Translations under genes and position numbers: made by a program
Source of the DNA: Streptomyces sp. P3
GTDB taxonomy: Bacteria; Actinomycetota; Actinomycetes; Streptomycetales; Streptomycetaceae
Assembly (NCBI RefSeq): GCF_003032475.1
Contig: NZ_CP028369.1
Coordinates: forward strand, 2,542,001 to 2,606,000
Direction of reading: 5' to 3'
Length of the DNA: 64,000 nucleotides
Shown here: one piece after another, positions 36,062-44,975 of the stretch
Layout: every line of letters begins with the position of its first letter
Numbering within the stretch: position 1 is the stretch's first letter
The notes under the pieces: model-generated
Database searches by the model: none
What the model was told of the DNA's origin: nothing
The model's input: only the letters and a program-made list of their open reading frames with translations

Positions 36062-36928
36062 ATGGGCACCCCAGAGACGCACTCCACGGCACCCGGCCCC
36101 CTTCCCGTTCCGGTCACCCCGGCGGGCCGCGCGGCGCTCGACGCGATCGTCGGCCGCCCGTCGGCCGCCCTCGTCGCCCTCGACTTCGACGGCACCCTCG
36201 CCCCGATCGTCGAGAACCCGCAGGACGCCCGGGCGCACCCCGACGCCGTCCCCGCGCTCGCCGAGCTCGCCCCGAAGGTGGCCGGCGTGGCCGTCGTCAC
36301 CGGGCGGCCCGCCGAGGTCGCCGTACGGCACGGCGGATTCGCCGGGGTCGAGGGGCTGGGCCGGCTCACCGTGCTCGGCCACTACGGCGCCGAGCGCTGG
36401 GACGCCCGAACCGGCGCCCTCAGCGCCCCCGAACCGCACCCCGGCGTGGCCGCCGTCCGTGCCGGGCTTCCGCAGGTCCTCGCGGCCGCCGGGGACCGGC
36501 CCGGCGTCTGGATCGAGGAGAAGGGCGGCCGGGCCGTCGCCGTGCACACCCGCCGCGCCGACGACCCCCGGGCCGCCTTCGACGCCCTGCGCGGACCCCT
36601 CACCGCTCTCGCGACCCGGCACGGTCTGATCGTCGAGCCCGGCCGCATGGTCCTGGAGCTGCGGCCGCCGGGCATGGACAAGGGCGTGGCCCTGCTGGAC
36701 CACGTCCGCGAGACGGGCGCCCGCTCGGTGCTCTACGCCGGCGACGACCTCGGCGACCTCCCCGCCTTCGCGGCCGTCGAGAAACTGCGCGCCGACGGCG
36801 TCCCCGGACTGCTGGTGTGCAGTGGCAGCGCGGAGGTCGGCGAACTGGCCGAGCGCGCGGACCTGGTCGTCGACGGGCCCGCCGGGGTCGTACGGCTGCT
36901 GCGGCAGCTGGCGGCACGGCTCGGCTGA
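36062..36928 (+). CDS. otsB: Trehalose-6-phosphate phosphatase
   Basis: HAD-superfamily phosphatase of 288 aa that dephosphorylates trehalose-6-P. Motif I is VALDFDGTLAPIVENP with the nucleophilic Asp. VVTGRPAEVAVRH is motif II and VLGHYGAERWD part of the cap. LELRPPGMDKGVAL supplies the motif III Lys. LYAGDDLGDLPAF is motif IV. TATCGT 6 nt before the ATG and no Shine-Dalgarno suggest a leaderless mRNA. It is convergent with otsA, an unusual but functional arrangement: the two enzymes of one pathway are on opposite strands sharing a terminator. Confidence 0.95.
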   Translation: MGTPETHSTAPGPLPVPVTPAGRAALDAIVGRPSAALVALDFDGTLAPIVENPQDARAHPDAVPALAELAPKVAGVAVVTGRPAEVAVRHGGFAGVEGLGRLTVLGHYGAERWDARTGALSAPEPHPGVAAVRAGLPQVLAAAGDRPGVWIEEKGGRAVAVHTRRADDPRAAFDALRGPLTALATRHGLIVEPGRMVLELRPPGMDKGVALLDHVRETGARSVLYAGDDLGDLPAFAAVEKLRADGVPGLLVCSGSAEVGELAERADLVVDGPAGVVRLLRQLAARLG

Positions 36929-36961
36929 GCCGCGTACGGCCGGGCGGGCGAGCCCGCGTAC

Positions 36962-36997
36962 GGGCCGGGGCATGCCGTCGGCGGCCCGCCCCGGCCC
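36962..36997. terminator. Terminator between convergent otsB and otsA
   Basis: A perfect 10-bp stem GGGCCGGGGC / GCCCCGGCCC (36962-36971 and 36988-36997), placed between the two stop codons. Confidence 0.8.
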
Positions 36998-37009
36998 GCA
37001 GTCGGCCGC

Positions 37010-38425
37010 TCAGCCCGGCTGCGTCGCGCGCAGGGCGTTCAGCTGGTCCAGGAACCAGCGGGCCGGGGGCAGCGCGGTCGCCGCGGCGGACAGCCGCTTC
37101 GTGCGCTCGGCCCGCTCGCCCGGCGGCATGGACAGCGCCTCGTGCAGGGCGCGGGCGGTCTCCAGGACGTCGTACGGGTTCACCGTGATCGCGTCCTCGC
37201 GCAGCTCCCAGTACGCGCCCGCCTCCCGGGACAGCACCAGCGCGCAGCCCTCGTCGGAGACGACCGGGACCTCCTTGGCGACCAGGTTCATGCCGTCGCG
37301 GATCGGGTTGACCAGCGCGACGTCCGCGAGGCGGTAGGCGGCGAGGGAGCGGGCGAAGTCGTCCTCGAGGTTCAGCAGCACCGGGGTCCAGCCGGGCGTG
37401 CCGTAGCCGGTGTTGATCTCGTCCGTCAGGCGCCGCACCTCGGCCATGTAGTCCCGGTAGACGGTGAGGTCCTGGCGGGAGGGGTAGGCGAAGGCCACGT
37501 GGACGACCCGTTCGCGCCACTCCGGGTGGTCGTCGAGCAGCTGCCGGTAGGCCAGGAGGCCGCGCACGATGTTCTTGGACAGCTCGGTGCGGTCGACGCG
37601 GACGATCGCCTTGCGTCCCTCGCCGATCTCCGCACGGAGGGACGCCATGCGTTCCTCGACGTCCGGCCGGTGCGAGCGCTCGCGCAGGAAGTCGGCGTCC
37701 GCGCCGAGCCCGTGCACACCGACCTCGGTGCCGCCCAGGCCCCCGGTGGACTGCTCGCAGCACGCGGTGAAGGCGTCCGCCCAGCGCCGGGTGAGGAAGC
37801 CCAGCCGGTCCGCGCCGAGCATGCCCCGCAGCAGCTGTGCGCGGATGTCCCGGGGGAGCAGCGCGAAGTAGTCCGGGGGAGCCCACGGCGTGTGGGAGAA
37901 GTGCCCGATCCGCAGGTCGGGGCGCAGCTCGCGGAGCATGCCGGGGACGAGACACAGGTGGTAGTCCTGGACCAGCACGGCCGCGCCGTCCGCCGCCTCC
38001 TCGGCGAGCGCCTCGGCGAAGGCCCGGTTGTATGTTTCGTACGCGGCCCACTGGCGGCGGAACTCCGCGTCGAAGACCGGCTCCAGCGGGGTCTGGTACA
38101 GCAGGTGGTGGACGAACCACAGCACCGAGTTGGCGATGCCGTTGTACGCGTCGGCGTGCACGTCGGCCGGGACGGGCAGCATACGCACGCCCTCCTCGCC
38201 GACCCCGCGCCGGACCGCCTCGCGGTCGCCGTCGGAGAGGGCCGAGCACACCCAGAGCGCACCCGCGTCGGGGCCGATGGCCGACAGACCGGAGACCAGT
38301 CCGCCGCCGCCGCGTTTCGTGTGCAGCGAGCCGTCCTCGCGCACCTCGTAGGAGACCGGACCGCGGTTGGACGCGACCAGTACCTCGGCACCCCGGGCGG
38401 CAGACGTGTCGTGCGTGGAAGCCAT
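37010..38425 (-). CDS. otsA: Trehalose-6-phosphate synthase (GT20)
   Basis: Retaining GT-B glycosyltransferase of 471 aa that makes trehalose-6-P from glucose-6-P and an NDP-glucose. The N-terminal loop VLVASNRGPVSYEV, the acceptor motif VQDYHLCLVPGMLRE, GHFSHTPWAPPDYF, the R..K catalytic pair (VRVDRTELSKNIVRGL) and NPIRDGMNLVAKE followed by VSREAGA-like residues are present. GAGG precedes the ATG. It follows gpgS on the same strand after 116 nt and is convergent with otsB. Actinobacterial enzymes can prefer ADP- or GDP-glucose; the donor cannot be fixed here. Confidence 0.94.
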   Translation of the reverse strand: MASTHDTSAARGAEVLVASNRGPVSYEVREDGSLHTKRGGGGLVSGLSAIGPDAGALWVCSALSDGDREAVRRGVGEEGVRMLPVPADVHADAYNGIANSVLWFVHHLLYQTPLEPVFDAEFRRQWAAYETYNRAFAEALAEEAADGAAVLVQDYHLCLVPGMLRELRPDLRIGHFSHTPWAPPDYFALLPRDIRAQLLRGMLGADRLGFLTRRWADAFTACCEQSTGGLGGTEVGVHGLGADADFLRERSHRPDVEERMASLRAEIGEGRKAIVRVDRTELSKNIVRGLLAYRQLLDDHPEWRERVVHVAFAYPSRQDLTVYRDYMAEVRRLTDEINTGYGTPGWTPVLLNLEDDFARSLAAYRLADVALVNPIRDGMNLVAKEVPVVSDEGCALVLSREAGAYWELREDAITVNPYDVLETARALHEALSMPPGERAERTKRLSAAATALPPARWFLDQLNALRATQPG

Positions 38426-38541
38426 AAGCCTCAACCTAGCCCGCTCTGTAAACACTCAAACGTGCGGCCGCGCCGGGCGGCGGGGCCGTGTCCGGCCGTG
38501 TCGCCGCCGCCGGCGCCCTGTCGCGGCGGCCGGGTACGCGG

Positions 38542-39537
38542 TCAGGCCACCCTGCGGCGCGCGTACTCCGCGATGTCCGTCATCGGCGGTCGCTCCTCCG
38601 TGTCCACGGAGTGGGTGTGCGGCTCGAAGCCGTCGGGGCCGCGCTCGAACTGGGTGAGGGCGGGGCGGACGAGATGGCCGCGGGCCAGCCGCAGCTGGGC
38701 GGTGCGGTAGATCGCCGCCGCCATCCGGCCCAGGGCCTGGCCGTCCTGGTGGCGGTGCTTGCGCACGCCGACGTCGACCTGGGCGAGGGCACCGAGGCCC
38801 ACCAGGTGCAGGGCGTCGACCAGCATGCCCAGCTCCACGCCGTAGCCCACCGGGAAGGGCAGCTGCTCCAGCAGGCTCCGGCGGGCCGCGTACTCGCCGC
38901 CGAGCGGCTGCACGAACCCGGCGAGCTGCGGCCAGTGCATGTTGAGCAGGGGGCGGGCCATCAGCTCGGTGACCCGCCCGCCCTGACCGGCCGCGCCGCC
39001 CAGCGGGCGGTCGTACATGGCCTTGACCAGGTCCACGTCCGGATCGGTGAGCAGCGGGCCGACGATCCCCGAGACGAAGTCCGAGGAGAACTCGCGCAGG
39101 TCGGCGTCGACGAAGCAGACCACGTCCCCGCGGGTGACCAGCAGCGAGCGCCACAGCACCTCGCCCTTGCCGGGCACGGCCGGGATGCGGGGGAGTATCT
39201 CGTCGCGGTGGACGACGCGCGCGCCCGCCGCCGCGGCGACCTCGGAGGTGCGGTCGGTCGATCCGGAGTCGACGACGACGATCTCGTCGACGAGCGGGAC
39301 CTGCTGCATGAGGTCGTGACGGATCACGGCGACGATCTCGCCGACCGTCTCCTCCTCGTCGAGCGCGGGCAGCACGACGCTCACCGACTGGCCCGTGCGC
39401 TGTTTCGCGGCGAGAATCCGGTGCAGTGGGCGGTCCGTCAGGGACCAGGAACGGGTGCTCAGCCAGCGCTCCACTTCTTCCAGCACGTCGGCGGCTCCTC
39501 TGCGTTCTCTCGGCGAGTACGGTCCTGTGTGATCCAT
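38542..39537 (-). CDS. gpgS: Glucosyl-3-phosphoglycerate synthase (GT81-like)
   Basis: A 331-aa GT-A glycosyltransferase that transfers glucose from NDP-glucose to 3-phosphoglycerate, the first step of glucosylglycerate and methylglucose lipopolysaccharide synthesis. Features are VVLPALDEEETVGEIV (donor binding), EIVVVDSGSTDRTSEVAAAA, VPGKGEVLWRSL, CFVDADLREFSSDFVSG (metal-binding DAD) and FVQPLGGEYAARRSLLEQLP followed by FPVGYGVELGML, characteristic of GpgS. The phosphatase GpgP is not in this window. It precedes otsA, linking two compatible-solute pathways. Confidence 0.93.
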   Translation of the reverse strand: MDHTGPYSPRERRGAADVLEEVERWLSTRSWSLTDRPLHRILAAKQRTGQSVSVVLPALDEEETVGEIVAVIRHDLMQQVPLVDEIVVVDSGSTDRTSEVAAAAGARVVHRDEILPRIPAVPGKGEVLWRSLLVTRGDVVCFVDADLREFSSDFVSGIVGPLLTDPDVDLVKAMYDRPLGGAAGQGGRVTELMARPLLNMHWPQLAGFVQPLGGEYAARRSLLEQLPFPVGYGVELGMLVDALHLVGLGALAQVDVGVRKHRHQDGQALGRMAAAIYRTAQLRLARGHLVRPALTQFERGPDGFEPHTHSVDTEERPPMTDIAEYARRRVA

Positions 39538-39579
39538 CTCGCGGTTCGGACGACTATCTCAACTGTCCTGGCCTTCGGT

Positions 39580-39585
39580 TACAGT
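39580..39585 (+). promoter_or_regulatory. Probable -10 element of the thrC leader
   Basis: TACAGT lies in the gap between gpgS and the riboswitch. A start about 8 nt downstream would give a 5' leader of about 230 nt holding the SAM-I aptamer. The -35 region is not convincing. Confidence 0.4.
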
Positions 39586-39653
39586 CTTGGACAACGCGGG
39601 TGACCATCGCATGTCAGGGTCATCGGCGCCCACAGATCAACAACCGAATACCG

Positions 39654-39805
39654 CTCATCCAGAGGGGCAGAGGGACACGGCCCGATGAAGCCCCGGCAAC
39701 CCTCCAGTCGGTTCTCGTAGATCAGTGTTGATCGTTCAGCGAGGCTCCCGGCTCGGGAAGGTGCCAAATCCGTCTCACGGCGAAGTGCGTCGTGAGGAAG
39801 ATGAG
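39654..39805 (+). ncRNA. SAM-I (S-box) riboswitch upstream of thrC
   Basis: Conserved S-box blocks are in order: CTCATC-CAGAGGGG (P1 and the asymmetric loop), AGAGGGACACGGCCCGATGA, AGCCCCGGCAACCCTCC, and GGTGCCAAATCC. P4 is CTCAC / GTGAG, and the closing P1 strand is GGAAGATGAG. P1 is CTCATC (39654-39659) with GATGAG (39800-39805). The Shine-Dalgarno GAGGAGAAAGGG begins inside the 3' P1 strand, so ligand binding should hide the ribosome site. This predicts translational repression of thrC by S-adenosylmethionine, with no separate terminator. Confidence 0.9.
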
Positions 39806-39825
39806 GAGAAAGGGCCTCGCCTCAC

Positions 39826-41124
39826 ATGGCTGCGCAGACTGTTGCAAGCACCACGGACTCTACGACCTCCGCTGTCGACCTCGGTCCGGCCACCGCGTTG
39901 AGCTGCCGCGAGTGCGGCCACCGCGTCCCCCTCGGTCCGGTCTTCGCGTGCGAGGAGTGTTTCGGCCCGCTCGAGATCGCGTACGACTTCTCCTCCTACG
40001 ACACGGAGGAGCTGCGCAAGCGCATCGAGGCGGGACCCGCGAACATCTGGCGCTACGCGCCGCTGCTGCCCGTCCCGGCGGACGTGGCCGACAAGCCGAA
40101 CATCAACCCCGGCTGGACCAAGCTCGTACAGGCCGACAACCTCGCCCGCGAGCTGGGCGTCGACGCCGGGAAGCTCTTCGTCAAGGACGACTCCGGCAAC
40201 CCGACCCACTCCTTCAAGGACCGGGTCGTCGCCCAGGCCATCGAGGCCGCCCGCGCGTTCGGCTTCACCACGCTCTCCTGCTCCTCCACCGGCAACCTGG
40301 CCGGCGCCGTGGGCGCCGCCGCGGCCCGCGCCGGCTTCCGCTCGTGCGTGTTCATCCCGCACGACCTGGAGCAGGGCAAGGTCGTCATGGCCGCGATCTA
40401 CGGCGGCGAGCTCGTCGGCATCGAGGGCAACTACGACGACGTCAACCGCTTCTGCTCCGAGCTCATCGGCGACCCGGCGGGCGAGGGCTGGGGCTTCGTC
40501 AACGTCAACCTGCGGCCCTACTACGCCGAGGGTTCGAAGACGCTGGCGTACGAGATCTGCGAGCAGCTCGGCTGGCGGCTGCCCGACCAGCTGGTGGTGC
40601 CCATCGCGTCCGGCTCCCAGCTCACGAAGATCGACAAGGGTCTGCAGGAGCTGATCAAGCTCGGGCTGGTCGAGGACAGGCCGTACAAGATCTTCGGCGC
40701 GCAGGCGGAGGGCTGCTCCCCGGTGTCCGTCGCCTACAAGGCGGGACACGACGTGGTCCGGCCCCAGAAGCCGAACACCATCGCCAAGTCGCTGGCCATC
40801 GGCAACCCGGCGGACGGTCCGTACGTCCTCGACATCGCGCGGCGGACCGGCGGCGCGGTGGAGGACGTGAACGACGAGCAGGTCGTCGACGCGATCAAGC
40901 TGCTGGGGCGCACCGAGGGCATCTTCGCGGAGACGGCCGGCGGCGTGACCGTGGGCGTGACGAAGAAGTTGATCGACAACGGTCTGCTCGACCCGACGAA
41001 GACCACCGTCGTCCTGAACACCGGCGACGGCCTGAAGACCCTGGACGCGGTGGCCGGCACCGGACTCACCGCGACCATCCGCCCGAACCTGGACTCTTTC
41101 CGAGAGGCTGGCCTCGCATCATGA
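39826..41124 (+). CDS. thrC: Threonine synthase
   Basis: PLP-dependent enzyme of 432 aa converting O-phosphohomoserine to threonine. An N-terminal zinc-ribbon-like pair (LSCRECGHRVPLG, FACEECFGPLE) precedes the fold-type II core. The PLP lysine is in DDSGNPTHSFKDRVV (about residue 128), SCSSTGNLAGAVGAAAA is the phosphate-cup region, and VVPIASGSQLTKI and TAGGVTVGVTKKLID complete the site. It sits behind a SAM-I riboswitch, which is atypical for thrC. A ThiS/MoaD-like gene follows after 107 nt. Confidence 0.95.
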   Translation: MAAQTVASTTDSTTSAVDLGPATALSCRECGHRVPLGPVFACEECFGPLEIAYDFSSYDTEELRKRIEAGPANIWRYAPLLPVPADVADKPNINPGWTKLVQADNLARELGVDAGKLFVKDDSGNPTHSFKDRVVAQAIEAARAFGFTTLSCSSTGNLAGAVGAAAARAGFRSCVFIPHDLEQGKVVMAAIYGGELVGIEGNYDDVNRFCSELIGDPAGEGWGFVNVNLRPYYAEGSKTLAYEICEQLGWRLPDQLVVPIASGSQLTKIDKGLQELIKLGLVEDRPYKIFGAQAEGCSPVSVAYKAGHDVVRPQKPNTIAKSLAIGNPADGPYVLDIARRTGGAVEDVNDEQVVDAIKLLGRTEGIFAETAGGVTVGVTKKLIDNGLLDPTKTTVVLNTGDGLKTLDAVAGTGLTATIRPNLDSFREAGLAS

Positions 41125-41171
41125 GCGGGGCGCTCCGCTAGGAGACCGTACGCGCGCTGCGGGCCGGTTGG

Positions 41172-41199
41172 GGCTGGTCGCGCAGTTTCCCGCGCCCCT
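41172..41199. repeat. Dispersed GC-rich repeat, copy 2
   Basis: ggctggtcgcgcagtttccc followed by gcgcccct, between thrC and the sulfur-carrier gene. It is almost identical to 33251-33278 in the same orientation. Confidence 0.75.
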
Positions 41200-41231
41200 G
41201 AGGCCGACTACCTGACCGGAGATCACACACC

Positions 41232-41507
41232 ATGAGCGTCACCGTTCGCATCCCGACCATCCTGCGCACCTACACCGGCGGCCGGGCCGAGGTCCCGGCC
41301 GAGGGCGCGACCCTCGGCGAGGTCATCTCCGACCTGGAGAAGAACCACACCGGCATCGCCGCGCGCGTCCTGGACGACCAGGGCAAGCTGCGCCGGTTCG
41401 TCAACGTGTACGTCAACGACGACGACGTCCGTTTCGAGCAGGGTCTCGAAACGGCGACTCCGGCCGGTGCCGGCATCTCGATCATTCCGGCCGTCGCAGG
41501 TGGCTGA
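41232..41507 (+). CDS. ThiS/MoaD-family sulfur carrier protein (CysO-like)
   Basis: A 91-aa ubiquitin-fold protein ending in the obligatory Gly-Gly (IIPAVAGG), the site of C-terminal thiocarboxylation. Features include VRIPTILRTYTGGRAEVPAE, TLGEVISDLEKNHTGIAARV and FVNVYVNDDDVRFEQGLET. The length and position after thrC resemble the actinobacterial CysO-type carrier used in cysteine or secondary-metabolite sulfur transfer, but CysM and Mec+ genes are not adjacent. MoaD remains possible. The Shine-Dalgarno is GGAG. Confidence 0.9.
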   Translation: MSVTVRIPTILRTYTGGRAEVPAEGATLGEVISDLEKNHTGIAARVLDDQGKLRRFVNVYVNDDDVRFEQGLETATPAGAGISIIPAVAGG

Positions 41508-41958
41508 CCGATGTTCAGTACCCGCCGGTAGTAACCGTCGGTAACAGCGATTACCGAGAGTTCATGCAATTGCTCTCTCCGCGATAGAAGCGGAGGGGGC
41601 AATTCAGTGTGGTTGAGCGCGGTACAGTTGGGGAACCCGGTCCTGATCACCGGTTCCGGAGCCTTTTATTTCCGCCCGTGCCCGACAAGAAGCAGCCAAA
41701 GTGTGTGCTGCATTTGCGGCATTTGTGGCTTTTGCAGGGCCCGACTTGCCCTGCATTCTGGCGAATTTGCGCCACATTCCGGATCTCGCACGTCCAGAAT
41801 TCTCGTCCGACTGACCTGTTGCAGACGGCAGTTGGGCAGATACATTCAGCCGCGGTCGACGCGTTCCGGCGCACGCCCCCAACCAACTGGGGGGTGAGGT
41901 CTGACCCGGATCCACGAAGTGTGGATCTGTGCAAGGGCCAGTAATAGGGGAGTTAGGC
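41508..41958. other. 451-nt AT-richer leader/intergenic region upstream of the cold-shock gene
   Basis: No protein gene is convincing. The region is clearly less GC-rich than its flanks and holds several stem-loops: TCGGTAA/TTACCGA (41538-41557), GGAACCCGG/CCGGTTCC (41632-41657, followed by CTTTTATTT), TGCAGGGC/GCCCTGCA (41733-41755) and TGGCG/CGCCA (41759-41774). TACAGT at 41622-41627 may be a -10 element. A long structured 5' UTR for the cold-shock mRNA is plausible. Confidence 0.6.
41632..41664 (+). terminator. Possible terminator or attenuator in the csp leader
   Basis: An 8-9-bp stem with one bulge (41632-41640 and 41650-41657) is followed within 8 nt by a T-rich run. It would terminate the sulfur-carrier transcript, or attenuate transcription if the promoter is TACAGT at 41622. 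Confidence 0.55.
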
Positions 41959-42165
41959 ATGGCTCAGGGCACCGTCAAGTGGTTCAACGCGGAGAAGGGG
42001 TACGGCTTCATCGCGGTCGACGGTGGTGCGGATGTATTCGTCCACTACAGCGCGATTCAGATGGACGGCTACCGCACCCTGGAAGAGGGTCAGCGGGTCG
42101 ATTTCGAGATCTCGCAGGGCCAGAAAGGGCCGCAGGCGGACATGGTCCGGCTCGCGACCGGCTGA
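41959..42165 (+). CDS. Cold-shock domain protein (CspA/ScoF family)
   Basis: A 68-aa single-stranded nucleic-acid chaperone. The five-stranded OB fold has RNP1 KGYGFIAV and RNP2 VFVHYSAI, starting [25 protein letters not shown] precedes the ATG at good spacing, favouring this start over an upstream in-frame ATG. It has its own terminator. The long leader with hairpins suggests post-transcriptional temperature control as in other csp genes. Confidence 0.96.
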   Translation: MAQGTVKWFNAEKGYGFIAVDGGADVFVHYSAIQMDGYRTLEEGQRVDFEISQGQKGPQADMVRLATG

Positions 42166-42206
42166 AGCACGCGCCGACTGACAGCGTCGTTCTTCTGTTT
42201 CATCTT

Positions 42207-42242
42207 CGAAGGGCTCGCGCCTCCCGGGGCACGAGCCCTTCG
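42207..42242 (+). terminator. Terminator of the cold-shock gene
   Basis: A perfect 11-bp stem CGAAGGGCTCG / CGAGCCCTTCG with a 14-nt loop, 42 nt past the stop codon. Confidence 0.88.
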
Positions 42243-42353
42243 GCATGCCCCGGTGCGGGGCGCGACCCCGGGTGGCGACCTCCCCGACCCCCGGCCGACG
42301 GGCGCGCGGCGGGCCCGGACGCCCCCTGTTCACCTGCGGATCGTCCCGAGGCG

Positions 42354-42380
42354 CTTGCACTCGGCAGGGGCGAGTGCTAA
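42354..42380. promoter_or_regulatory. CIRCE element 1 (HrcA operator)
   Basis: CTTGCACTC-N9-GAGTGCTAA, one or two bases from the consensus TTAGCACTC-N9-GAGTGCTAA, overlapping the groEL promoter. Confidence 0.92.
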
Positions 42381-42383
42381 TCA
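42355..42383 (+). promoter_or_regulatory. Vegetative-type promoter of groEL
   Basis: -35 TTGCAC (42355-42360), 17-bp spacer, -10 TAATCA (42378-42383). The promoter overlaps the first CIRCE element, so HrcA binding would block it. Confidence 0.6.
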
Positions 42384-42389
42384 TTGGCG

Positions 42390-42416
42390 TTAGCACTCTG
42401 AAGGTGAGAGTGACAA
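42390..42416. promoter_or_regulatory. CIRCE element 2 (HrcA operator)
   Basis: TTAGCACTC-N9-GAGTGACAA, 9 nt after the first CIRCE. Tandem operators imply tight heat-shock repression. Confidence 0.9.
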
Positions 42417-42435
42417 CGAAGGACCGGGTCGGTGA

Positions 42436-44166
<1,731 letters not shown>

Positions 44167-44197
44167 TCGACCTGACGGTTGATCGCCTGTCCTTCGA

Positions 44198-44245
44198 CCG
44201 AGGGCGGCACTTCCCGGAAACGGGGGGTGCCGCCCTCGGGCTTTT
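44198..44245. terminator. Terminator between convergent groEL and Uma2 genes
   Basis: A perfect 13-bp stem (44198-44210 and 44227-44239) followed by GCTTTT on the groEL strand. Confidence 0.9.
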
Positions 44246-44916
44246 CAGTCGGCGAACTGCTTGAGCTGCTCGGTGTCGAGGGTGATGCCTACGGGTGCCG
44301 GAAGCGGGACGGTGGCACCCCAGGGGTAGGACACGGACTGCTGGTAGCGGCCGTCCTTGGGCTCACTGAACACGACGGCCGTGTCGTTGTCGCGGTCGAT
44401 CAGGAGATAGACGGGGATGGCGGCCCCGGCGTAACCGATGGGCTTGTCGACGCGGTCGCGCTGGTCGGTGTCGCGGTCGTGGGAGGTGATTTCCACAGCC
44501 ATGAGGGCGCCATCGGGGGCGGACCACTCCCCGTCTTCCACGAAGTGATTCACCGGCGCGAGGAATCCGTCCGTGCGGGCGCGACCCTTTCGGTAGGCCT
44601 CGGCCTTGACGCCGCGTTCCGGTGCGAGGTCCAGATCAGGGCGTTGGTGCATGCACTGGCGCAGCAACCACATGAAGATCGACGTGTGCATGCCGTCCGG
44701 CATTGCCTTGACCTCTAGTTTTCCGTTGACGTACTCCAGCCGGACGGTCTCCGGCGCCCGGCGCTCCAACGCTTCGAAGTCCTCGACGCCGAGGGGGTCC
44801 CTGGTGCGGACCCGGCCGTCGACGAACTCGAGCCGCACATGCTCGGGTGCTGCCGCGCTGAGGTCCTCGAAGTCCTGGATCGACATCTGCGGGCGTTCGG
44901 CGGTGCTGGGGGTCAT
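44245..44916 (-). CDS. Uma2-family (DUF820) restriction-endonuclease-like protein
   Basis: A 223-aa protein with the PD-(D/E)XK-like fold of the Uma2 family, abundant in Streptomyces and of unknown DNA target. The core has YVNGKLEVKAMPDGMHTSIF, RGVKAEAYRKGRARTDGFLA, the acidic site ALMAVEITSHDRDTDQRDRV and KPIGYAGAAIPVYLLID. The N-terminal 45 residues hold a partly duplicated segment: FEDLSAAAPEHVRLEFVDGR and FEALERRAPETVRLEYVNGK are clear internal repeats. GGAGG precedes the ATG. It lies 59 nt after the HTH gene and is probably in its operon. Confidence 0.9.
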   Translation of the reverse strand: MTPSTAERPQMSIQDFEDLSAAAPEHVRLEFVDGRVRTRDPLGVEDFEALERRAPETVRLEYVNGKLEVKAMPDGMHTSIFMWLLRQCMHQRPDLDLAPERGVKAEAYRKGRARTDGFLAPVNHFVEDGEWSAPDGALMAVEITSHDRDTDQRDRVDKPIGYAGAAIPVYLLIDRDNDTAVVFSEPKDGRYQQSVSYPWGATVPLPAPVGITLDTEQLKQFAD

Positions 44917-44975
44917 GGCTTCGCCTCCTTCCCTCCATCGTGCCCCGGGGGGACGTCGTCGGACCGTGGGAGCCG

